Below, piece after piece: positions 1 to 7,739 of a stretch of DNA of 16,600 nt. A model generated the notes under the pieces. It saw only the letters and a program-made list of their open reading frames with translations, was not told the DNA's origin and searched no databases. Source of the stretch: JBGPHT01 sp041484525 (GTDB taxonomy: Bacteria; Acidobacteriota; Terriglobia; Bryobacterales; Bryobacteraceae). The position numbers were made by a program, and so were the translations under genes. The stretch is from NCBI GenBank assembly GCA_041484525.1, contig JBGPHT010000169.1, positions 1 through 16,600 on the forward strand, in the 5' to 3' direction. Each line of letters begins with the position of its first letter. The first letter of the stretch is position 1.

Positions 1-133
1 ATCCGTAACGGATCGCAAAAGACTAATCGAAGCGCAACTTGCCGAGACCGCTACCGCGATTCAGGACGCTCTTTTGAGTGCAGGGGAAATTCTGTTTTCC
101 CTTGACAAGTCCTTATCATGGATGTCCCCGAAA

Positions 134-1285
134 TTAGGCGCAGTAGTCGAGAGCGGCCTCGGCCAGAATCTCGGCAAGCTGGATAACGGATTCCAGATCC
201 ACCCACTCGATGTCGGCGTGCGCCCCGGCGCCGGCGGCACCGCACACCACCGTCTCCACGCCCGCCGCTTGCAGCAAGGCCGCGTCCATCCACGGAGTAT
301 CGCCGATGTGCGCAGGCTGCTTTCCGCGAACCTTGGCAGCGGCGCGATCTACCGAGCGCACGATTGGCGCGTCCGGTGACACCTCAAAGGGGTCACGCAC
401 GAAGAACGGTTTCACCGTGGTGTGGAAATCCGGGTCGGCCGCGGCCAGGCTGTCCACGATGGCCTGTATTTCCGCCACCGCCTGAGCCTCCGTCTCGCCG
501 GGGACCGTGCGGCGCTCGATCTGCACGCTGGACTGCGCCGCATAAGTGCTAAGGCCGCTGCCGCCCTTCAGCAGCGCCGCATGCAGCGAGGGCGGACCCA
601 CCAGCGGATGCGGGCGGCGATTTCGCAGGTCGCGCTCGAGTCCGCTGAGCGCGTGCAGGAAGTGGCCCATCTGCATGTTGGCGTCGCGGCCCAGGTCGAA
701 CTTGCTGCCGTGCGCGGCGCGTCCCGCAATCTCCACCTCGATCCACAGATAACCCTTGTGCGCCAGGCAGACATCGAGCGCAGTGGGCTCGGTCACGATG
801 GCGCCATCCACCTTCACGCGGCCGATCAGGTCGCGCGTGCCGAGACTGCCGTACTCTTCGTCGGCGACAGCCGCCACCACCACATCGCCGCGCAATCGTG
901 GAACCCCACGGGACAGCGCCTTCACGGCCGTCATGCAGGCGGCAAGGCTCCCCTTCATGTCGAACGACCCGCGTCCGTAGACCTTGCCGTCGCGGATGGC
1001 GCCCGAGAACGGCTCCGTCATTCCCGCCACGTCCACCGTGTCGCAATGGGCGTTGAGCATGAGGCTGCGACCGCCACCCATTCCCCGCAGACGCCCCACT
1101 ATACTGATGCGCCCCGGCTCCGGCTCGTGGACTTCCACTTCGAGATCGCACGCGCCAAGCGACCGCCAGATGAATTCCGCGATCTCCCGTTCGCCCGGAG
1201 CGCCCGGCGCCAGAGTCGGATTGATGGAATTAATCTGGACCAGCCGCACCAGCGTCCGGGTAGCGTATTCGCGATCGATGTTCAC
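134..1285 (-). CDS. M20 family metallopeptidase / amidohydrolase (ArgE/DapE/ACY1 type)
   Basis: This encodes a cytoplasmic di-zinc hydrolase that should cleave an amide bond (N-acyl amino acid, succinyl-diaminopimelate or small peptide); the substrate cannot be read from sequence. Family motifs in order: NAHCDTV with His80 and Asp82, GRGSFDMKG with the bridging Asp109, ADEEYG with the catalytic/ligand Glu pair near 143-144, VTEPT with Glu166, and the C-terminal GAHADIEW with ligand His356. The roughly 110-residue lid domain lies between. I chose the GTG at 1285, giving 383 aa, because it overlaps the TGA of the upstream dehydratase in a GTGA arrangement. An ATG at 1327 would add 14 residues and a 46-nt overlap. 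It is probably cotranscribed with that dehydratase. Family certain, substrate unknown. Confidence 0.92.
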   Translation of the reverse strand: MNIDREYATRTLVRLVQINSINPTLAPGAPGEREIAEFIWRSLGACDLEVEVHEPEPGRISIVGRLRGMGGGRSLMLNAHCDTVDVAGMTEPFSGAIRDGKVYGRGSFDMKGSLAACMTAVKALSRGVPRLRGDVVVAAVADEEYGSLGTRDLIGRVKVDGAIVTEPTALDVCLAHKGYLWIEVEIAGRAAHGSKFDLGRDANMQMGHFLHALSGLERDLRNRRPHPLVGPPSLHAALLKGGSGLSTYAAQSSVQIERRTVPGETEAQAVAEIQAIVDSLAAADPDFHTTVKPFFVRDPFEVSPDAPIVRSVDRAAAKVRGKQPAHIGDTPWMDAALLQAAGVETVVCGAAGAGAHADIEWVDLESVIQLAEILAEAALDYCA

Positions 1286-2625
1286 TGTTTGATGACAGTG
1301 CCATCCAGGCGCCGGATCTCGCCCCACCCGCCGTTCAGGTTGTTGCGGCCGCCAGTGAAGGGCGCCTTGGCGGCGGCCTTCTCATCGATCTCGATCCCCC
1401 AGCCCGGCTTTTCGCTCGCCCACAGATAGCCGTCCTTCATCTCCGGACATCCCGAAAAAATCTCGCGCGTGCGGTCGTTGAATGGCGAGTATTCCTGGAT
1501 GCCGAAATTGTAGCTGACCAGATCGAGCGTGACGTTCGCCATGTGACCGATGGGCGAAACGTCTCCCGGCCCGTGCCATGCCGTTTTCACGCCGTAGATT
1601 TCGCTCATGATGGCGATCTTGCGCGCCGGCGTGAAGCCGCCAGTCTGCGAAACGTGCACCCGGATGTAGTCGATCAGTCTCTCCCCGATGAGCGGCTGCC
1701 ACTCATGCGGGCTGTTGAAAAGCTCGCCCATGGCGATGGGGGTGGCGCACTGCGCGCGGATCTGGCGGAAGTAGGCGTTGTCCTCGGGCGAAAGCGGATC
1801 CTCGACAAAAAAGAGCTTGAACTTCTCCGCGTCCTTGCAGAACTGGACCGCCTGGTTGGGGGAAACGCGCTCGTGGACATCGTGCAGCAGCTCCACCTCG
1901 TCGCCCAGTTCCTTGCGGCACACTTCGAAGAGCTTGAGTGCGCGCCGCGCGTACACCGCCGGTTCGAAAAGCGGCTTGTCGTGCAGCGCCTTGGGAGGGG
2001 CCACGCTCGACCCGCCGGAGCCGTAGCCCGCCATGCCGGGGACGCCGATCTGCACGCGAACGTGGCGGAATCCCTGCGCCATGTAGCGCTTCGCGGCCTC
2101 GACGACGTTGGGGTAGTCGGGCCCGTCGGCGTGTCCGTAGCAATCGGCGGCTTCGCGGCACTTGCCGCCGGCAAGCTGGTAGACCGGCATCCCGGCCTGC
2201 CGGCCCTTGATGTCCCACAACGCCTGATCCACGCCGCTGAGTGCATTGTTCAACACTGGGCCGTTCTTCCAATACGAGCTGTCGTAGCAGGACTGCCAGA
2301 TGTCTTCGATGCGGTCGGTCGTCTTGTTCAGCAGGAATGGCTTGAGGTAGCGTTCCACCGCCGGTTTGACCAGATCGGCGCGCTGCGTGAAGGTGGCGCA
2401 GCCGTAGCCGTACAGGCCGTCCTGATCGGTCGTGATCTTCACCACCGTGAGCCGCACGCCGGCGGGCTGGCATTCGATCGTGCTGATGTCTTTGATTCGC
2501 GGAGCGGGCATTCCGCGCGTCGCGCGCGCGACCTGCTCCTGGGCTTTCTGTTCGCGAGGGGTCGCGACGCCGATCAGCCCCGTGGCCGCGACGGACCGTA
2601 GCATATTACGCCTGGATATCGACAT
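1282..2625 (-). CDS. Enolase-superfamily sugar-acid dehydratase, ManD/RspA type, with Tat signal
   Basis: This is a 447-aa member of the mandelate racemase/muconate lactonizing subgroup, closest in motif content to D-mannonate dehydratase/RspA, which removes water from D-mannonate-like acids with Mg2+. The predicted Mg2+ ligands and acid/base are Asp249 and His251 (LLHDVHER), Glu275 (FFVEDPL) and Glu301 (AMGELF). The conserved WHGPGDVSPIGH block lies at 350-361 and the family C-terminal WASEKPGWG near 420. The N-terminus has a twin-arginine signal (SRRNMLR, residues 4-10, then a short hydrophobic run), so the enzyme appears to be exported, which is unusual because described ManD enzymes are cytoplasmic. 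A GAGGTGA ribosome binding site precedes the ATG. The stop overlaps the M20 gene start. Many ManD-fold proteins have very low mannonate activity, so the substrate is uncertain. Confidence 0.9.
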   Translation of the reverse strand: MSISRRNMLRSVAATGLIGVATPREQKAQEQVARATRGMPAPRIKDISTIECQPAGVRLTVVKITTDQDGLYGYGCATFTQRADLVKPAVERYLKPFLLNKTTDRIEDIWQSCYDSSYWKNGPVLNNALSGVDQALWDIKGRQAGMPVYQLAGGKCREAADCYGHADGPDYPNVVEAAKRYMAQGFRHVRVQIGVPGMAGYGSGGSSVAPPKALHDKPLFEPAVYARRALKLFEVCRKELGDEVELLHDVHERVSPNQAVQFCKDAEKFKLFFVEDPLSPEDNAYFRQIRAQCATPIAMGELFNSPHEWQPLIGERLIDYIRVHVSQTGGFTPARKIAIMSEIYGVKTAWHGPGDVSPIGHMANVTLDLVSYNFGIQEYSPFNDRTREIFSGCPEMKDGYLWASEKPGWGIEIDEKAAAKAPFTGGRNNLNGGWGEIRRLDGTVIKQ

Positions 2626-2683
2626 GGATCACCTCAATCCCCACAAGGATGTCGCGCGCCAAGCGCCAAGTCAAGTCACCGCA

Positions 2684-2692
2684 TGCGAAAAT
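2684..2692 (+). promoter_or_regulatory. Possible extended -10 for the sigma factor gene
   Basis: TGC followed by GAAAAT ends 8 nt before the GTG start at 2701, and no Shine-Dalgarno is visible. It resembles the arrangement in front of rmuC (TGC-GATAAT, 7 nt), so a leaderless or near-leaderless transcript is plausible. No -35 element is convincing. The 75-bp gap to the divergent dehydratase gene must hold both promoters. Confidence 0.35.
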
Positions 2693-2700
2693 AGCGGGCT

Positions 2701-3441
2701 GTGGGCTACGACCCGGATACCTCGCTTGGCGGCCCTCACGAGCGGTTCCCTTCCACCCGCCACTCGGTGCTCGATTCGGCCGCGGACCGCGAGCCGGGGG
2801 TTCGCCGGGAAGCCTTCGAAGCCATCGTCGCGGCGTACTGGAAGCCCGTGTATAAGTATGTCCGGCTGCAGTGGCGCAAATCCAACGAAGAGGCCAAGGA
2901 TCTCACGCAGCAGTTTTTCGCGGAACTGTTGGAGGGCGACATGCTCGCGCGCTTCGACGCCGCCCGTGCTTCTTTCCGGACTTACGTGCGGGTATGCGTG
3001 GATGGCATGGTGGCCAATCAGGCGCAGGCTGCCGCCCGGCTGAAGCGTGGAGGCGGATTCGAACTCGTCTCACTCGATTTCGACGCCGTGGAACGTGAGT
3101 TGCCGGTCGGCCCCGCGGTCGTGGCGATGGAGGAGTTCTTCCACCGCGAATGGCAGCGCGAGATCTTCACGCTGGGCGTCGAGGACCTGCGCCGCCTGGC
3201 GCACGAAAAGGGCAAGGACGTGCCGCTTCGCGTATTCGAAGAACATGACCTGGCGGACGATCCACCGGCCTATGCGGAGCTGGCGCGCCGCCACGGAGTC
3301 CCGGAGACGGCGGTCACGAACTACCTGGCGTGGGCGCGCCGCGAGCTGCGCCGTCTGGTTCTCGAACGCGTGGCGGCGGTGACGGGCGGCGATCGTGATT
3401 TCCGCGAAGAAGCGCGCGCCCTTTTCGGACCGCCGCGATGA
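2701..3441 (+). CDS. ECF-type RNA polymerase sigma factor
   Basis: This 246-aa alternative sigma factor begins with GTG. Region 2 covers about residues 37-116, with AYWKPVYKYVRLQWR (core-binding helix) and EAKDLTQQFFAELLE. A linker follows at about 117-150. Region 4 covers about 155-225 and ends in the helix-turn-helix YAELARRHGVPETAVTNYL (191-209), which should read the -35 element. It resembles the long ECF sigmas of acidobacteria and planctomycetes, which often sit beside a Ser/Thr kinase rather than an anti-sigma factor. The stop codon overlaps the next ATG as ATGA. The last 36 codons (residue 211 on) are the first unit of a four-copy 125-bp tandem repeat. I infer that the downstream kinase controls this sigma, as in known ECF-kinase pairs. 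Start choice is moderately certain because no ribosome binding site supports it. Confidence 0.88.
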   Translation: MGYDPDTSLGGPHERFPSTRHSVLDSAADREPGVRREAFEAIVAAYWKPVYKYVRLQWRKSNEEAKDLTQQFFAELLEGDMLARFDAARASFRTYVRVCVDGMVANQAQAAARLKRGGGFELVSLDFDAVERELPVGPAVVAMEEFFHREWQREIFTLGVEDLRRLAHEKGKDVPLRVFEEHDLADDPPAYAELARRHGVPETAVTNYLAWARRELRRLVLERVAAVTGGDRDFREEARALFGPPR

Positions 3442-3566
3442 GCTATCTTCCTACGTGGTCGCGCCGCGAGCTGCGCCGTCTGGTTCTCGAACGCGTGGCG
3501 GCGGTGACGGGCGGCGATCGCGATTTCCGCGACGAAGCGCGCGCCCTTTTCGGACCGCCGCGATGA
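3438..3566 (+). CDS. 42-aa mini-ORF, sigma C-terminal tail copy 1
   Basis: The ORF starts on the ATGA overlap with the sigma stop codon and ends on the same overlap with the next mini-ORF. The peptide reads MSYLPTWSRRELRR and continues identically to the sigma C-terminus (LVLERVAAVTGG...ALFGPPR), with Asp for Glu in the DEAR segment. It is basic and helical and holds the second half of the region 4.2 recognition helix but not its DNA-reading first half (PETAVTN). There is no separate ribosome binding site, so expression would need termination-reinitiation. It may be an inert by-product of the duplication or a small regulatory peptide; sequence alone cannot decide. Confidence 0.5.
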   Translation: MSYLPTWSRRELRRLVLERVAAVTGGDRDFRDEARALFGPPR

Positions 3567-3691
3567 GCTGTCTTCCTACGTGGGCGCGCCGCGAGCTGCG
3601 CCGGCTGGTTCTCGAACGCGTGGCGGCGGTGACGGGCGGCAATCGTGATTTCCGCGACGAAGCGCGCGCCCTTTTCGGACCTCCGCGATGA
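3563..3691 (+). CDS. 42-aa mini-ORF, sigma C-terminal tail copy 2
   Basis: This is the second complete mini-ORF of the array, linked by ATGA overlaps at both ends. It differs from copy 1 at three residues: Cys for Tyr at 3, Ala for Ser at 8, and Asn for Asp in the TGGNRD segment. It also has silent changes in an Arg and a Pro codon. The frame has stayed open despite these changes. Function unknown; see copy 1 for the alternatives. Confidence 0.5.
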   Translation: MSCLPTWARRELRRLVLERVAAVTGGNRDFRDEARALFGPPR

Positions 3692-3812
3692 GCTACCTTC
3701 CTACGTGGGCGCGCCGCGAGCTGCGCGGGTTGGTCCTCGAACGCGTGGCAGCGGTGACGGGCGGCGATCGCGATTTCCGCGACGAAGCGCGCGCCCTTTT
3801 CGGACCGCCGCG

Positions 3813-3816
<4 letters not shown>
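3688..3816 (+). CDS. 42-aa mini-ORF, sigma C-terminal tail copy 3
   Basis: This is the third complete mini-ORF. Its TGA overlaps the kinase ATG (ATGA, 3813-3816). It differs from copy 1 by Ala for Ser at 8 and by an Arg to Gly change (RRELRGLVLERV). Silent changes occur in Leu, Val and Ala codons. It shares its first residues MSYLP with the kinase, because the repeat unit carries the kinase start region. Function unknown. Confidence 0.5.
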
Positions 3817-4685
<869 letters not shown>

Positions 4686-4732
4686 AGGAAATCCGGCCAA
4701 CGCGGAATAAGAGAGTAAGGAAGGACAAACAC

Positions 4733-5089
4733 ATGAACAAGGTTTTGATCGGAGTGCTGGCCGGACTCGTGCTCGGGGCGCTGGATGGCGCTACGGCGTG
4801 GTTCACCCCGTCCGCGCGGTCGGCGATGGCGAGCATCCTGGTGGGATCTTCCATCAAGGGGTTGCTGGTCGGGCTGGTCGCCGGGTTCTACGCGCGCAAG
4901 GTGAATTCTACGGGCAAAGGTGTGACGCTGGCCGCCGTGATAGGGCTGATCCTGGCGTTCGTGGTAGCCGTAATGGATGCCCAGGCCGGCGAGCAACACT
5001 ACCTGCAGATCATGCTGCCGGGATTCATCACGGGGGCGATGATCGGCTTTTTTACGCAGCGCTACGGCGCACTTGCAAAACAATCGTGA
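4733..5089 (+). CDS. Small integral membrane protein, four predicted helices
   Basis: The 118-aa product is almost wholly hydrophobic, with likely membrane helices at about 4-23, 31-52, 63-83 and 91-108 and short polar loops. I recognise no enzyme or transport motif. A strong ribosome binding site AAGGAAGG (4717-4724) lies 8 nt before the ATG. It is 47 nt downstream of the kinase and 15 nt upstream of the VOC gene, in the same direction, so it may belong to the sigma-kinase operon or start a new transcript. Function unknown. Confidence 0.8.
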   Translation: MNKVLIGVLAGLVLGALDGATAWFTPSARSAMASILVGSSIKGLLVGLVAGFYARKVNSTGKGVTLAAVIGLILAFVVAVMDAQAGEQHYLQIMLPGFITGAMIGFFTQRYGALAKQS

Positions 5090-5104
5090 GAGGAGAAAAC
5101 AACA

Positions 5105-5473
5105 GTGTCGAGAGTCATTCATTTCGAGATACCAGCGGATAATCCGGACCGCGCCATCGCGTTTTACACCGCGGCTTTCGGTTGGAAGTTCCACAAGTGG
5201 GAGGGCCCGATGCCGTACTGGCTCGTCACCACCGGGCCGAACGAGGAGCCGGGGATCAACGGCGGGCTGCTAAGCCGCGCGCACCCGGGGCAAGGAACGG
5301 TGAACACCATCAGCGTGAAGTCGGTGGATGACGCCGTGGCCGCCGCGACCAAGGCCGGTGGGACGGTGGCCTTGCCGAAGATGGCAATTCCGGGCGTGGG
5401 CTGGCTGGCCTATTGCATGGATACGGAGGGGAACACGTTCGGGCTGATGCAGGCGGACACCAGCGCGAAGTAG
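5105..5473 (+). CDS. VOC-superfamily protein (glyoxalase/bleomycin-resistance fold)
   Basis: The 122-aa product has the vicinal oxygen chelate fold: an N-terminal VIHFEIPADNPDRAIAFY segment, FGWKF, then VNTISVKSVDDAVAAATKAGG and the C-terminal MDTEGNTFGLMQ. Single-domain proteins of this kind act as metal-dependent isomerases, dioxygenases or binding proteins, usually as dimers. His7 and Glu9 lie where the first metal ligands of such proteins usually are, but the full set is not certain, so catalysis cannot be assumed. The GTG start at 5105 follows an AGAGGAG ribosome binding site that begins at the stop of the membrane-protein gene. The two are probably cotranscribed. Confidence 0.88.
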   Translation: MSRVIHFEIPADNPDRAIAFYTAAFGWKFHKWEGPMPYWLVTTGPNEEPGINGGLLSRAHPGQGTVNTISVKSVDDAVAAATKAGGTVALPKMAIPGVGWLAYCMDTEGNTFGLMQADTSAK

Positions 5474-5532
5474 GGGGGCTTGCATCGGGACAGCGGCGGG
5501 CGTAGTCTGCCCGGTATACCTGGGAGGTGGAG

Positions 5533-6033
5533 ATGCCGGTGTACCAATTGAAACCGCTGTCCCGTGAAGCCATTCCGGGAGCGCTCTCCAAAGCCGAACG
5601 GTATCGCCTCTTGGGCGAACCGTGGCAGGCGGAAAGCATTTGCCGCGACGTGCTCGCGGTCGATGCCCCGAATCAGGCGGCGCGAATCACGCTGATCCTG
5701 TCCCTCACCGAGCAATTCGATCGGGGCATCAGCGCGCAATCGGCCCTCGACCTGATCGAAGAACTGACGGACGGATACGACCGGGCTTATTACTCCGGCA
5801 TCATTCACGAACGGCGGGCCATCGCGCTGTTCCGCCACAGCGATTTCCGGTCGGGCAGCGCTATCTACGCGCTCTTCCGGCATGCCATGGAGTGGTACGA
5901 GAAAGCGCAGGCGCTGCGCCCCGCCGGCAACGACGACCCGCTGCTACGGTGGAATGCGTGCGCGCGTTTTCTAACCCGGCACGCCCAGTTGAGTCCGGCG
6001 GAAGAGAGGGCTGAGCCGGTGGTGTCGGAATAA
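5533..6033 (+). CDS. TPR-like helical protein of unknown function
   Basis: The 166-aa product is rich in alpha helix and shows degenerate tetratricopeptide-like stretches: AERYRLLGEPWQAESICRDV, then a helix pair around ALDLIEELTDGYDRAYYSG, then MEWYEKAQALRPAGNDDP, a typical TPR second helix. No catalytic motif or signal peptide is seen. The ATG at 5533 was preferred to the GTG at 5527 because GGGAGG (5522-5527) then serves as a well-spaced ribosome binding site. A TATACC hexamer at 5515-5520 could be a -10 element. Possible protein-interaction partner for its neighbours, by inference only. Confidence 0.75.
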   Translation: MPVYQLKPLSREAIPGALSKAERYRLLGEPWQAESICRDVLAVDAPNQAARITLILSLTEQFDRGISAQSALDLIEELTDGYDRAYYSGIIHERRAIALFRHSDFRSGSAIYALFRHAMEWYEKAQALRPAGNDDPLLRWNACARFLTRHAQLSPAEERAEPVVSE

Positions 6034-6062
6034 CGGGGGCGGCCAGCAGCACCTGCCCCACA

Positions 6063-6071
6063 TGGTATTCT
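6063..6071 (+). promoter_or_regulatory. Extended -10 element, leaderless type, for the DUF6282-like gene
   Basis: TGG-TATTCT ends 7 nt before the ATG at 6079, which would place transcription start at or next to the start codon. No Shine-Dalgarno is visible. The same TATTCT box, 6 nt from the ATG, precedes larB on the other strand. Confidence 0.5.
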
Positions 6072-6078
6072 GCTGCGC

Positions 6079-6969
6079 ATGACCTTGATGCGGACGTGTG
6101 TCCTGGGCACGCTGGCGGCGGCACTCGCGGCCGCGCAGGCGCAGCTTTCGGGCGTCATCGATTTCCACGTGCATTCCGATCCGGACAGCGTCGCGCGGTC
6201 GATTGATGCCGTCGATCTAGCGCGCATGGCCAAAGATCGCGGTATGCGCGGGCTGGTTCTGAAGAACCACTACGAGCCGACGGCGTCGCTGGCTTATCTG
6301 GTGCGGAAGATCGTGCCGGGAATCGAAGCCTTCGGAGGCATCGACCTGAACCGCTCGGTCGGCGGCGTCAACCCGGCGGCGGTGGAGCGCATGGTCCTGA
6401 TGAAGGGCGGCTGGGGACGCGTCGTCTGGATGCCGACCTTCGACGCCGAAAACCAGGTCCGGTATTCCAAGGAGAACCGGCCGTTCGTGGCAGTCTCGCG
6501 CGGAGGGCAACTGCTGCCCGAAGTGAAGCAGGTGATCGCGCTCGTGGCGCAGCATCATCTGACCCTCGAGACCGGTCACTCGTCACCCGCCGAGTGCCTC
6601 ATGCTCATTCGGGAAGCGAGGCGCCAGGGTGTCGAGCATATCGTGGTCACGCACGCCATGCTGGCGCCGGTCGGAATGACTATTGCGCAGATGCGCGAGG
6701 CCGCCAAGGAGGGCGCGTATCTGGAATTCGTGTACAACGGACTGATTGGTCCCAACCGCGAATTCCAAATTGGCGATTACGCCAAAGCCATCCGCGAAGT
6801 GGGGCCGGAGCACTGCATCCTGTCGAGCGATCTGGGGCAGGCGGCGAATCCGCTGCATCCGGACGGGCTGGCGGCGTTCTTCGACCTGCTGTCGCGCGAG
6901 GGTTTCTCGCCAGCCGAGATCGGTTTGATGTCGAAGACCAATCCGGCGCGCGCGCTGGGCCTTCCATGA
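6079..6969 (+). CDS. Exported amidohydrolase-like protein (DUF6282-like)
   Basis: The 296-aa product starts with a Sec-type signal peptide (MTLMRTCVLG then an alanine-rich core, likely cleaved after AQAQ near 22). The mature part looks like a metal-dependent TIM-barrel hydrolase: IDFHVHSDPD gives His30 and His32, followed by KNHYEP, LETGHSS, VVTHAM and the late SSDLGQ, the positions where amidohydrolases place their remaining His and Asp ligands. I recall this pattern from the DUF6282 family, whose substrate is unknown. The stop overlaps the enoyl-CoA hydratase ATG as ATGA, suggesting translational coupling. Export is odd for a gene coupled to a CoA-dependent enzyme. Confidence 0.8.
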   Translation: MTLMRTCVLGTLAAALAAAQAQLSGVIDFHVHSDPDSVARSIDAVDLARMAKDRGMRGLVLKNHYEPTASLAYLVRKIVPGIEAFGGIDLNRSVGGVNPAAVERMVLMKGGWGRVVWMPTFDAENQVRYSKENRPFVAVSRGGQLLPEVKQVIALVAQHHLTLETGHSSPAECLMLIREARRQGVEHIVVTHAMLAPVGMTIAQMREAAKEGAYLEFVYNGLIGPNREFQIGDYAKAIREVGPEHCILSSDLGQAANPLHPDGLAAFFDLLSREGFSPAEIGLMSKTNPARALGLP

Positions 6970-7739
6970 TGGACTACATCATCCTGGAGCGGCCCGAAGA
7001 CGGCGTCGCCGTGGTGCGGCTCAACCGCCCGCAAGTGTGGAACGCGCTGAATCTCGCACTGCAACAGGAATTGGCGGCGGCTTTCGAAGCACTGGCGAGT
7101 GACGAATCCGTGCGCGCCATCGTGCTGACGGGTGACGACCGCGCCTTCAGTTCCGGCGCCGACCTGACGGAATACGTGGAAGCATCCACCATCGACGTGG
7201 TGCGCAAGGGGCTCCACGCACTCTGGGCGTCCATTGCGGACTGCCCCAAGCCCGTCATCGCGGCGGTGAACGGATGTGCCCTGGGCGGCGGCTGCGAGCT
7301 GGCGATGCACGCCGACATCATCGTGGCCGGGGAATCGGCGCAGTTCGGTTTTCCGGAGGTGCGGATCGGCGTGATTCCGGGAGCGGGCGCGACGCAGCGG
7401 CTGACGCGCGCGGTGGGAAAGTTCCGCGCCATGCGGCTGCTGCTCACCGGCCGGAAGATCGGCGCCGCGGAAGCGCTGCCCATGGGCCTGGTGAGCGAAG
7501 TCGTGCCGGATGAACAGGTGCTTCGCACGGCGCTGGCGCTGGCGGGCGAGATTGCGGGCGCGGCTCCTTTGGCGGTGCGCGCCGTGAAGGAACTCGTGCT
7601 CGCCAGCATGAACGGCAGCCTGGATGGCGGACTCCGGCGGGAGCGGAAAACGTTCGAGCTGTTGTTCTCCACGACGGATAAAACAGAAGGCCTGCGCGCC
7701 GCCCTCGAAAAACGCGCGCCTCGGTTCGAGGGCAGGTAG
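6966..7739 (+). CDS. Enoyl-CoA hydratase/isomerase (crotonase family)
   Basis: The 257-aa product adds water to 2,3-enoyl-CoA thioesters, or does a related crotonase reaction, in the cytoplasm. Visible features are the oxyanion-hole segments RAFSSGADL (59-67) and NGCALGGGCELA (102-113), and both hydratase glutamates: Glu111 in GGCELA and Glu131 in FPEVRIGVIPGAGATQRL. Retaining both favours a true hydratase over an isomerase. Either ATG at 6966 or 6969 fits; 6966 forms an ATGA overlap with the previous gene. The TAG stop overlaps the GTG start of the transporter by 1 nt. It belongs to the tightly packed catabolic run. Confidence 0.93.
   Translation: MMDYIILERPEDGVAVVRLNRPQVWNALNLALQQELAAAFEALASDESVRAIVLTGDDRAFSSGADLTEYVEASTIDVVRKGLHALWASIADCPKPVIAAVNGCALGGGCELAMHADIIVAGESAQFGFPEVRIGVIPGAGATQRLTRAVGKFRAMRLLLTGRKIGAAEALPMGLVSEVVPDEQVLRTALALAGEIAGAAPLAVRAVKELVLASMNGSLDGGLRRERKTFELLFSTTDKTEGLRAALEKRAPRFEGR

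Noticed and set aside
2..379. Plus-strand open frame entering from the left edge, with protein-like sequence in its first 40 codons
   Set aside because: It runs about 245 bp antisense into the well-supported M20 gene and its later part is low-complexity shadow sequence. The first 130 bases could be a decayed gene end, but nothing identifies one.
422..1429. 335-aa plus-strand open frame
   Set aside because: It is an antisense shadow of the M20 gene, rich in His/Arg/Ala without any motif.
1543..2601. 352-aa plus-strand open frame
   Set aside because: It is an antisense shadow of the ManD-type dehydratase in high-GC DNA.
3395..3691. 98-aa open frame crossing the tandem repeats
   Set aside because: It begins in a wrong frame of the sigma gene and only later enters the frame of mini-ORF 2; the ATGA-linked mini-ORFs explain the region better.
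3645..3812. In-frame upstream extension of the kinase
   Set aside because: It encodes out-of-frame repeat sequence (Arg/Ser/Pro-rich) with no kinase similarity, while the ATG at 3813 has the ATGA overlap.
6594..6965. In-frame upstream extension of the enoyl-CoA hydratase
   Set aside because: It overlaps the DUF6282-like gene in another frame and lacks crotonase sequence; the family start fits the ATG at 6966/6969.
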